Of a DNA stretch of 9,219 nt, positions 1 to 5,229 are shown one piece after another. The stretch spans positions 1 to 9,219 of the forward strand of contig CAZHTF010000101.1 of NCBI GenBank assembly GCA_964535305.1. The letters run 5' to 3'. Both the position numbers and the translations under genes were made by a program. The stretch is from CAZHTF01 sp964535305 (lineage in GTDB: Bacteria; Planctomycetota; Phycisphaerae; UBA1845; Fen-1342). The notes beneath the pieces were generated by a model. The model saw only the letters and a program-made list of their open reading frames with translations, did not search any database and was not told the DNA's origin. Within the stretch, counting starts at the first letter, position 1, and every line of letters begins with the position of its first letter.

Positions 1-62
1 AATTCGGCCCCGGCGGTCCGCGGAATGTCGCCAATGATGTGTCTGGGTTTTCTAGGAACTCG

Positions 63-75
63 GCCCCTGCGGGGC
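63..75. repeat. Short GC hairpin, copy 1
   Basis: GCCCC (63-67), loop TGC, GGGGC (71-75), followed by GAAACGCGC. The hairpin and its GAAA flank recur about 75 bases downstream, so the two look like copies of one small repeat unit. No T-run follows on the plus strand, so a classic terminator is not supported. Confidence 0.45.
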
Positions 76-113
76 GAAACGCGCACCGCCTCATGATCGC
101 GTGCGTACATGCA

Positions 114-125
114 CACGTGCACGTG
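114..125. repeat. 12-bp perfect palindrome CACGTGCACGTG
   Basis: The sequence CACGTGCACGTG equals its own reverse complement and consists of two CACGTG hexamers. It lies in an alternating purine/pyrimidine stretch that starts near 101 (GTGCGTACATGCAC). It could be a protein-binding dyad or simply a structural element. No promoter is evident beside it. Confidence 0.4.
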
Positions 126-135
126 ACCACATTCC

Positions 136-154
136 TTCGCCCCGTTGGGGCGAA
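136..154. repeat. Short GC hairpin, copy 2
   Basis: TTCGCCCC (136-143), loop GTT, GGGGCGAA (147-154): a perfect 8-bp stem, followed by AATCGCGC. The core GCCCC-N3-GGGGCGAAA and the following CGCGC are shared with the hairpin at 63-75, suggesting a small interspersed palindromic (REP-like) unit. Whether it recurs elsewhere in the genome cannot be seen from this window. Confidence 0.45.
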
Positions 155-321
155 AATCGCGCCGCCGGTGTGCGCCCCGGGCCGGCAACGTAAACGATAG
201 CCGCGCCCGGCGACGCAAAAGACCATTCACGCAGCATGTTGCACACCCGGACAAAAGTGAATCCGCTCTTCGTCGCAGCTTGCGTTCAGGGCCCGCCCGG
301 CCGCTCGCGCGTTGTGCCGTG

Positions 322-1296
322 CTACTGTGACGGGTGATCCGCCGCCGACCGGACTTCGCCACTGGACGGCGTGCATTCCAGCGTGATGGCGCCGTTCGAG
401 GTCGTCGCTGAAAGCTGCGCCGGTCCGCCCTGATTCAGCTCTGCGGAGTACGTGCTCTTCGAGCTCTGCTGTTGCTGAACCACGGCCTTGCCCAGGCGCG
501 TCGAGATTTTCCCGTTTGACGTCCGCAGCGCGACGCTGCCGCTCAGGTCTTCCGGGATGGTGATGTGCACGTTGCCGTTGGACGTGTCCAGCACCAGCTT
601 GTCGCCGCTGCGCGGCCGGGCCGCCAGACGGATCGCCGCGTTTGACGTGTTCGCCCAGACGGAGCCGCGCGTCTCTTCCATTTCGATGCGGCCATTCGAG
701 CTCTCGAGCGTGCAGTTCCCGCCGATTTCGCGGACGCTGATGTTCCCGTTGCTGGAATCGGCCACAAGCGCGCCGCCCACGCGGGTCGCGCTGACCGCGC
801 CGTTGCTGGTGCGCAGCTCGACGTCGTTCTGAATGTCGCTCACCTGGATCGAGCCGTTGGACGAACGCAGCTTGGCCGAGCGCATCTTCGAAACCTCGAT
901 CCCGCCGTTGCTGGTGCGCACTTCACCGGCGACCGCCTGCGGCACGACCAGCCTCATGCTCGCGCCCACCCTGCGATGCTCGAGCGGCGCGGGCACCACC
1001 AGGCGAACAACCAGCGTCGACGCCGACGTGGCATCGGGCTCCGCTACGATCTCGAGCTGCGCCACATTCTGCTGCGCCTCGGCGTCGGAAGCGCCGGCGG
1101 CGGTCTTGGTACCGGTGATCGAGACCTTGCGATCCGTTCCGAGCTCGAGCGCGATCGACCCATTTCGTGATTCGACGCGGACGTTTTCATAGTTGTTCCA
1201 GTCGGCTTCGAGCGAGAAGTCCTGTCTGGCGGTGAAGCTGTTCTGGCAGGCAAACGAGGGCGACACCAGCGCGACTAAAACAAACAATCTTAACAT
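322..1296 (-). CDS. Exported DUF4097-type beta-solenoid repeat protein
   Basis: A 324-residue protein of the DUF4097/DUF4098 'putative adhesin' kind, predicted to fold as a right-handed beta-solenoid outside the cytoplasm; its molecular role is unknown. Residues 1-16 form a signal peptide (MLR, a hydrophobic stretch, then SFA before Cys17). This could be a poor lipobox or a signal peptidase I site. The body carries the motif (S/T)SNG followed by a small residue and I/V, with the Asn at about 130, 147, 165, 183, 201, 219 (SNA), 240, 261 and 301, plus an early RNG at 45. The main period is about 18 residues. A short Gln run lies near 274-277. I chose the ATG at 1296 because GGAG sits nine bases upstream and a signal peptide follows directly. 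The longer frame from 1464 would run through a terminator and a promoter. The gene stands alone behind its own promoter region. Family call is good, function unknown. Confidence 0.85.
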   Translation of the reverse strand: MLRLFVLVALVSPSFACQNSFTARQDFSLEADWNNYENVRVESRNGSIALELGTDRKVSITGTKTAAGASDAEAQQNVAQLEIVAEPDATSASTLVVRLVVPAPLEHRRVGASMRLVVPQAVAGEVRTSNGGIEVSKMRSAKLRSSNGSIQVSDIQNDVELRTSNGAVSATRVGGALVADSSNGNISVREIGGNCTLESSNGRIEMEETRGSVWANTSNAAIRLAARPRSGDKLVLDTSNGNVHITIPEDLSGSVALRTSNGKISTRLGKAVVQQQQSSKSTYSAELNQGGPAQLSATTSNGAITLECTPSSGEVRSAADHPSQ

Positions 1297-1305
1297 GAGC
1301 ACGTT

Positions 1306-1309
1306 CTCC
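1306..1309 (-). promoter_or_regulatory. Ribosome binding site deciding the DUF4097 start
   Basis: GGAG on the minus strand with nine bases to the ATG at 1296. It supports the internal start over the upstream in-frame ATG at 1464. Confidence 0.6.
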
Positions 1310-1324
1310 GTCCAAATCGCCCGC

Positions 1325-1359
1325 GAATACGGGCGTCTGAACCGTATTCTGGAGTACGG
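1325..1359. promoter_or_regulatory. Three related half-sites, operator-like array
   Basis: GAATACGG (1325-1332) and CCGTATTC (1342-1349) form a perfect 8-bp inverted repeat with a nine-base spacer. GAGTACGG (1352-1359) repeats the first arm with one change, in direct orientation. The array lies just upstream of the DUF4097 gene and overlaps its proposed -10 box. That layout suits a regulator binding the promoter, or a 5' leader hairpin. The regulator is unknown. Confidence 0.4.
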
Positions 1360-1373
1360 CGCGGTTATTTCAA
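1346..1373 (-). promoter_or_regulatory. Candidate promoter for the DUF4097 gene
   Basis: On the minus strand TTGAAA (1373-1368) is followed after 16 bases by CAGAAT (1351-1346), a fair sigma70-type match. It lies downstream of the terminator of the preceding gene and about 50 bases upstream of the start codon. The -10 box overlaps the middle half-site of the inverted-repeat array. Only a visual match. Confidence 0.3.
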
Positions 1374-1410
1374 CCCGCCGTGGGCCCGCGCCGCGCACGA
1401 CAGCCCAAGG

Positions 1411-1449
1411 AAAAAAAACGGCGGAACGAGCGCGTGGCCCGTTCCGCCG
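1411..1449 (-). terminator. Strong intrinsic terminator of the 1517-3421 gene
   Basis: On the minus strand CGGCGGAACG and CGTTCCGCCG pair as a perfect 10-bp GC-rich stem (1449-1440 with 1428-1419) around an 11-base loop. Eight T residues (1418-1411) follow directly. It lies 67 bases after the stop codon of the large secreted-protein gene and just before the proposed promoter of the DUF4097 gene, so it should insulate the two same-strand genes. Confidence 0.88.
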
Positions 1450-1516
1450 AATTTGTTGATTCACACGTCGCGGTCGCGCGTGCGCCAGGCAGCGCTTCGC
1501 GCTCGTGTCGTGCGTC

Positions 1517-3421
1517 CTAATTTCCTGGGGCCTTCTCCGCGCCCTTGGCGTCGCCGGCGGGCGCCGTGGTCGGCGGAGCGGGCGGCTCGCGGTAATTCAG
1601 CACTCGCTTGGTCTTGACCACCTTGCCATCGAAGGTCGACTGCGAAGCGGAAGACAGGAAGAAATCCAATTTGCGGACCACACTGCCGAACTTCCCGGCC
1701 ATCCGCAGTGCCGCGGATGCGACCGGGTTCTTACCGATCTCGGGATTTCCGGTGGCCATCAGCGGCACCAGCGTCATCAGCGAGCTCATCTGCTCGCTGA
1801 ACGTGCTCATGTCGGTGAACGAGACGCTCGAGGCGTCCTTGGTCAGCGGCATGCCTTCCTTCAGATAACGCTCGTTCTTGCTGAAATCCTCGGCCTTCCC
1901 GCTGGCCGCCGCGAGCGACTTCTCGATCGCCTCTTTCCCCGCGCCGACGAACAGCCAGCCGTCGGTGATTCCAATGGTGGGTGACTTCATCCCGAACATG
2001 CTCAGCATCGGCACCGCGATCGTGCGGAAGCCCTCGACACCCGCGATCTCGGCGTCGCTGACGGTGGCGCCCTGGCCGAGCATCGGCTCGATCGTCTCCA
2101 GCAGCTTGGCAATCATCTCGCGGCCCTTGGCCTCATCGCGGACGCGCACCAGGAACGCGAATTCGCCCGGGGTCATCGGGGAGGGCCCGGGGATCGAGAA
2201 CGACGCGATGCCGCCGCCGATCCAGCCGAGCACATCGCGCTCCAGGTTCAGGCCGTTGGCGTCCATCTGGCTGTTGAACTCGTCGAGCATGGTCTGCCCA
2301 TCGGGCACGTTCGCACCGACGAACTTGGTCACCGCCTGGTAGAGCGCCAGCAGGTCGACCCCGGAGGTGACCGAGACATCTCCTGCCGACTTGGGGATGT
2401 ACTTCAGCGGGTCTTTCAACTGCGCGCCGCCGAAGAGCGCGGGATAGAGTGCGCGGGTTTTGGCATTGTCATTGAGCACGACCAGCTCGTCCGAGACGGT
2501 CTTCATGCCGCTGGTGTTAGCGACCGAGGCGACATAATCGAACATGTCGACTTCGTCGATGATCTTGGAGGGCAGTTCCAGGAACTGCTTCGTCATCGGG
2601 TTCGGCTCGGCGCCCTCGCCGCCGCCGACCATGCCCTGCACCTGCGTGGCGATCCCGCGGACCTGCTCCATCAAGCGGGCCACGTCGACGTAGGTCATGC
2701 CGTCCGTCGCTTCGGGCAGAGCCTTAAAAGCCGCCTCGAAGCGCGGCGTCGCCGAGAGCACCTCAGCACCCTTTTCGCCTCGCAGGTTAGCGAGCGTCTG
2801 CTCGATCAGCGCCGTGCCGAAGCCGACCAACAGTACGTCCTTATGCCGCGCCACGGTGACCGCGATCGGGAATGGGGCACTCTTGAAGCCCAGCCGCAGC
2901 ACGGCCGAATCGCCTTGGCCGTCCTCGGCGACCTCGAACTCATTCGGGTTCAGCTCGACCGCGCTTCGCAGAATCGCCGCGAGGCCTTTGAAGTTGTCTT
3001 CGACGCGCTCGCTGGGCGGCATCATCAGCGAAACGAATTCGGGCGTCGGGAAGCCGAGCTTCATTCCGAACGCGTATTCGCGCTTGCCGAGCGTGGACCA
3101 CTCCACGCCGGCGGCCATGTCGCTGAGCTTCTGCCAGTGCGCTTCAAACGCCTCGGGCGCGTCGCCGCTTTCCTCGGCCATGGTCTTGAAGAGCCGCTTG
3201 AGATCGCGATCGAAGCGCTGCTTCTCGATCTCGGCCCAGACGCGTGCGTACTGCTTGTCTAGAAACGCCTGCCCTTCGTGGCTGCGCGTGTGAATCGCCA
3301 TGAAGGCGTCGGCCGGAATCGCGCGCGTCAGCGTGAACTTGTCCGCTGCAACGGCGGCTGTCGCCGTCAGCGCCGCCAATACGAACGCAAGCAATGCGGT
3401 CCTTCGTAGATCTCGCACCAT
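1517..3421 (-). CDS. Large secreted protein, DUF3352-like
   Basis: A 634-residue protein of unknown function. Residues 1-26 are a typical signal peptide: basic start (MVRDLRRT), hydrophobic core, AVAA before DK. No other membrane segment is evident, so the product should be exported and soluble or loosely attached. After the signal comes an IPADAFMAIHTR segment (about 35-46). Around 393-445 there is LNLERDVLGWIGGG, followed by a hydrophobic strand and FLVRVRDEAKGREMIAKLLE. This order, an acidic 'lg.l..ddvl.wlGg' stretch and then a 'D..kg...l..l' helix, resembles DUF3352-type proteins common in planctomycetes; the family call is by eye. The tail (about 612-634) is Pro/Ala/Thr-rich and probably disordered. 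AGGAG lies nine bases before the ATG, which fixes the start. The gene ends in a strong terminator. Confidence 0.85.
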   Translation of the reverse strand: MVRDLRRTALLAFVLAALTATAAVAADKFTLTRAIPADAFMAIHTRSHEGQAFLDKQYARVWAEIEKQRFDRDLKRLFKTMAEESGDAPEAFEAHWQKLSDMAAGVEWSTLGKREYAFGMKLGFPTPEFVSLMMPPSERVEDNFKGLAAILRSAVELNPNEFEVAEDGQGDSAVLRLGFKSAPFPIAVTVARHKDVLLVGFGTALIEQTLANLRGEKGAEVLSATPRFEAAFKALPEATDGMTYVDVARLMEQVRGIATQVQGMVGGGEGAEPNPMTKQFLELPSKIIDEVDMFDYVASVANTSGMKTVSDELVVLNDNAKTRALYPALFGGAQLKDPLKYIPKSAGDVSVTSGVDLLALYQAVTKFVGANVPDGQTMLDEFNSQMDANGLNLERDVLGWIGGGIASFSIPGPSPMTPGEFAFLVRVRDEAKGREMIAKLLETIEPMLGQGATVSDAEIAGVEGFRTIAVPMLSMFGMKSPTIGITDGWLFVGAGKEAIEKSLAAASGKAEDFSKNERYLKEGMPLTKDASSVSFTDMSTFSEQMSSLMTLVPLMATGNPEIGKNPVASAALRMAGKFGSVVRKLDFFLSSASQSTFDGKVVKTKRVLNYREPPAPPTTAPAGDAKGAEKAPGN

Positions 3422-3684
3422 TTGGATACTCTCCTGGGTTGTGCTTCACGCCGAGGGTTCATCCGCCAGCCGCCGCAATTGTAGCTGCAATCGCGCGCGG
3501 CAAATAGCGAAATCGGCGTGTTTGCCGGGGGAATCGACACGTGCGCGCGGCAATCGTCAGCGAATCGACCCGCGACGCCGCTGCGAATGGCGGCCGTCCG
3601 CCGATCGGAGTAATCTGCCGCGCAAACCGCCGGGATTGGCGAAATCACGTCACAGCCAACCGCGCGAAAACGGGAGTCGTCAGC
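3422..3684. other. Divergent intergenic region
   Basis: This stretch separates the minus-strand secreted-protein gene from the plus-strand lipoprotein gene and should hold both promoters. On the minus strand TACAAT (3483-3478) is a good -10 box about 57 bases from the start codon, but no clear -35 accompanies it. It sits in an imperfect palindrome, TTGTAGCTGCAA (3480-3491). Two loosely similar segments beginning GCGCGCGGCAA (near 3493 and 3543) each lead into AGCGAA-ATCG-like sequence. No convincing plus-strand promoter was seen. No gene is supported: the plus-strand GTG frame from 3541 is only an upstream extension of the lipoprotein frame. Confidence 0.4.
3431..3435 (-). promoter_or_regulatory. 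Ribosome binding site of the DUF3352-like gene
   Basis: AGGAG on the minus strand, nine bases before the ATG at 3421, part of a longer AGGAGAG match. It confirms the start directly ahead of the signal peptide and argues against the overlapping frame starting at 3449. Confidence 0.65.
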
Positions 3685-4320
3685 ATGTCTGGCTGCGCGA
3701 AAGTCGTCCTTGCGGCATTGCTCGTCGGCGGCGCGGCGCTGCTCAGCGGTTGCACGGCCAGCGCCCGTGCGACACTCGAACAGGAATTCGCACCCGCGGC
3801 GCAGCGGCGCTTGACGCTCGCGAGCGACTGGGCATTCTCCGCCGCCGACGGGCAGCAGACGCGCTGCCTGCTGGCATTCCCGCTGCCGGGCGCGCAGGAC
3901 GGGCCACGCGATTTCCTGCTATACGTCCGCGCGCCGGCCGGCGCGGGCGAAGTCGGCGTCGCGGGCGAGCAGCCCGGAGCGGCACGCGGCTTTCTGATTC
4001 AGCGCGTCGGCGCGCTGCGCGGAAAGACCCTGCTGCGCAGCGGCACGCTGCGAATCACACGCGATTGGCCAAGTCGCGACCGCGCATGGCTGCGGTTCCA
4101 ATTCGTCACCGATGATGGCGCACGAATCACCGGCGACGCGCGGACGCTCGATGATCCGCGCGAGCTGACGCAGTTCGAACGCGAGCACGCCGGCGACATC
4201 GCGGCCCTCGAGCAACCACAGACGCGCCCGGCGGACGAAATCGCCGACGCCACCTCGGACGCCACCCCGCCCCGGCCACGACAACTCACGGTTGACCCGG
4301 CCCCCGCCCCAATACCATGA
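3685..4320 (+). CDS. Predicted lipoprotein of unknown function
   Basis: A 211-residue protein. Residues 1-23 are a clear lipoprotein signal: basic/short start, hydrophobic stretch AALLVGGAALL, then the lipobox L-S-G-C with Cys23 as the lipidated residue. The mature part (about 40-165) alternates short hydrophobic strands with polar loops (for example CLLAFPLPG, DFLLYVRAP, RGFLIQRVG, AWLRFQFVTDDG), which suggests a beta-sandwich-like domain. The C-terminal third is acidic and then Pro/Thr-rich, probably disordered. I do not recognise the family. The ATG at 3685 is chosen because GGGAG ends eight bases upstream and the signal peptide follows at once. The in-frame GTG at 3541 would add 48 non-signal residues. 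It is transcribed away from the gene at 1517-3421 and ends 119 bases before the next gene. Third-position GC is high, like its neighbours. Confidence 0.75.
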   Translation: MSGCAKVVLAALLVGGAALLSGCTASARATLEQEFAPAAQRRLTLASDWAFSAADGQQTRCLLAFPLPGAQDGPRDFLLYVRAPAGAGEVGVAGEQPGAARGFLIQRVGALRGKTLLRSGTLRITRDWPSRDRAWLRFQFVTDDGARITGDARTLDDPRELTQFEREHAGDIAALEQPQTRPADEIADATSDATPPRPRQLTVDPAPAPIP

Positions 4321-4389
4321 CAAATCTCACGCCCGCGATCCGCGGCGTTGAGCGCGACTGATCGTCGTGCGCCGCGGCCTGAACAAGCC

Positions 4390-4404
4390 TGCCACGACGT
4401 GGCA
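4390..4404. promoter_or_regulatory. 15-bp palindrome, operator-like
   Basis: TGCCACG, a single central A, then CGTGGCA: a perfect dyad of seven-base arms. It can also be read as TGCCA-N5-TGGCA. It ends 18 bases before TATCAT, so it covers the place where a -35 box would lie for the downstream gene. This is a typical position for a dimeric transcription factor. The regulator is unknown. Confidence 0.4.
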
Positions 4405-4422
4405 CGCCCCCGGTGGGCGGGC

Positions 4423-4428
4423 TATCAT
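4423..4428 (+). promoter_or_regulatory. Candidate -10 box TATCAT
   Basis: TATCAT differs from TATAAT at one position and lies 11 bases before the ATG at 4440, so transcription would begin only a few bases ahead of the start codon. No good -35 is present. The short leader agrees with the lack of a clear ribosome binding site, but this is a weak call. Confidence 0.25.
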
Positions 4429-4439
4429 GCCGGGTTCAC

Positions 4440-5057
4440 ATGGGCGGCTCGCTTTGGATCCACCTGGCTCGACTCGCCGGCAGTCTCGGACTGCTGCTGG
4501 TGCTGGCTACGCGCGGCAACATCTGTCCGTGGCCCGCTCCGCCAACCAATCCGCGCAATGCGGAGTCTTGCCCCGACCCAGTCGGCGAATTCTCGGCGAC
4601 CTGTGATCGTGCGACCGCTGAGGCTGCCGACGATCTCGTTGCCGCAGCCTTCGCCAGCGCGCAGCGCGCCGCCGCCGAGCGCCCGACCGCCGATTGTGCA
4701 CCCGCGGCGACTGCGAATCCCGGTACAGACTCGCGTCCCGCGCCAGCCCGGCCAAAGTTGCCGCCGCTGACGCTGCAGTCGACGCTGCCCGACGCGGTCC
4801 CACCGCGCTGGTCGCACGAGCGCGGGCCGAATCTGGTGCGTGCCCCGGACGAGCGCTCGCCGGCTGCGGTGGTCGCCGCGGCGGACGGGCCGTCCAGCAG
4901 CGCGGCCGCCGCGCCTCACCCGCCCTCGATTCTGCTAGCGCGTGCGGAGCGCCGCACCCGATTTGTGCCGCAGATTTCGCGTCTGCGGCTGGCGAATTGC
5001 CTGCTCACCTGTGTTAGTGAAACCGGTCCACCCGAAATCACCCACACCGCACGCTGA
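4440..5057 (+). CDS. Orphan membrane-anchored Pro/Ala-rich protein
   Basis: A 205-residue protein I do not recognise. Residues 5-23 form a hydrophobic segment (LWIHLARLAGSLGLLLVLA), either an uncleaved anchor or a signal peptide. Next is a cysteine-bearing stretch (NICPWPAPP, ESCPDPVGEF, SATC; Cys29, 44, 55), then Cys86. A long Pro/Ala-rich, probably disordered middle follows (about 87-165), then a basic end with Cys187 and Cys191. Codons in this frame carry mostly G or C in the third position, unlike the competing frames. That is the main reason to accept it, together with the sensible N-terminal hydrophobic segment. The ATG at 4440 is preferred over the GTG at 4413, but neither has a clear Shine-Dalgarno sequence. 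It ends 172 bases before secDF, in the place where other genomes often carry yajC. It does not resemble YajC beyond being short and anchored. Confidence 0.55.
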   Translation: MGGSLWIHLARLAGSLGLLLVLATRGNICPWPAPPTNPRNAESCPDPVGEFSATCDRATAEAADDLVAAAFASAQRAAAERPTADCAPAATANPGTDSRPAPARPKLPPLTLQSTLPDAVPPRWSHERGPNLVRAPDERSPAAVVAAADGPSSSAAAAPHPPSILLARAERRTRFVPQISRLRLANCLLTCVSETGPPEITHTAR

Positions 5058-5229
5058 ACACGCCGGCGGCATGCCGCGCCGGATGAGCGGACTCGCGATC
5101 CGCGCCGCAAGCTGAGCGAACGCGTGTTCACGCCGCACGTTGTTCGAACTTAATGCGCTGAATTGGTGATCTACGGGTTCGCGCCGCGCTGCGCGGGCCG
5201 CGGGCTGTTTCAACCGAAGGAATCTTTCG
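5058..5229 (+). other. secDF leader region with two stem-loops
   Basis: CCGGCG (5063-5068) pairs with CGCCGG (5077-5082), overlapping a perfect palindrome GCGGCATGCCGC (5066-5077). Next CGAAC-g-CGTG (5117-5126) pairs with CACG-tt-GTTCG (5136-5146) around a nine-base loop. Neither stem has a T-run. A weak promoter match is TTCACG (5127-5132), 16 bases, CTTAAT (5149-5154). The ribosome binding site AAGGA (5217-5221) stands eight bases before the secDF ATG. A leader of this kind could be regulatory, but no known riboswitch or leader peptide was recognised. Confidence 0.35.

Larger units (their letters stand above)
1..321. other. Left intergenic region, no credible gene
   Basis: No reading frame here has both a usable ribosome binding site and protein-like composition. 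The plus-strand frame from 145 starts at TTG and is Arg-rich. What can be seen is a pair of similar GCCCC/GGGGC hairpins and a 12-base palindrome, listed separately. The region lies downstream of the minus-strand DUF4097 gene, and I see no hairpin plus T-run that would serve as its intrinsic terminator. A truncated gene end running off the left edge cannot be excluded: the first frame is open from base 1 to a TGA at 94-96, but its translation is not recognisable. Confidence 0.6.
4321..4439 (+). other. Spacer between lipoprotein and membrane-protein genes
   Basis: A small hairpin, CCGCG (4333-4337) with CGCGG (4341-4345), follows the lipoprotein stop codon but has no T-run. Further on are a 15-bp palindrome (4390-4404) and a -10-like TATCAT (4423-4428). 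The next gene therefore probably has its own promoter, though read-through from the lipoprotein gene is possible. Confidence 0.4.

Noticed and set aside
145..330. 61-residue plus-strand frame at the left
   Set aside because: It starts at TTG inside a hairpin, has no ribosome binding site, is Arg-rich and overlaps the end of the DUF4097 gene.
1297..1464. N-terminal extension of the DUF4097 gene from an ATG at 1464
   Set aside because: It would translate through the intrinsic terminator and the promoter-like region and put a basic, non-signal stretch before a clear signal peptide that has its own ribosome binding site.
3541..3684. GTG-start extension of the lipoprotein gene
   Set aside because: The ATG at 3685 has GGGAG upstream and begins the lipoprotein signal directly; the extension would bury the signal peptide.
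3300..4115. 271-residue plus-strand frame
   Set aside because: It runs antisense into the start of the secreted-protein gene and overlaps the lipoprotein gene out of frame. Its composition is Arg/Ala-rich, as expected for a shadow frame in GC-rich DNA.
4400..4405. TGGCAC as a sigma54 -24 element
   Set aside because: The matching -12 TTGC/GC element is absent at the required spacing, and TGGCA is explained by the palindrome at 4390-4404.
4348..4770. 140-residue plus-strand frame overlapping the orphan gene
   Set aside because: TTG start, Pro/Arg/Ser-rich translation, no ribosome binding site and weaker third-position GC than the 4440 frame.
4425..4919. 164-residue minus-strand frame opposite the orphan membrane protein
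   Set aside because: It is extremely Arg/Gly-rich with no hydrophobic or domain-like pattern, and codon third-position bias favours the plus-strand frame from 4440.
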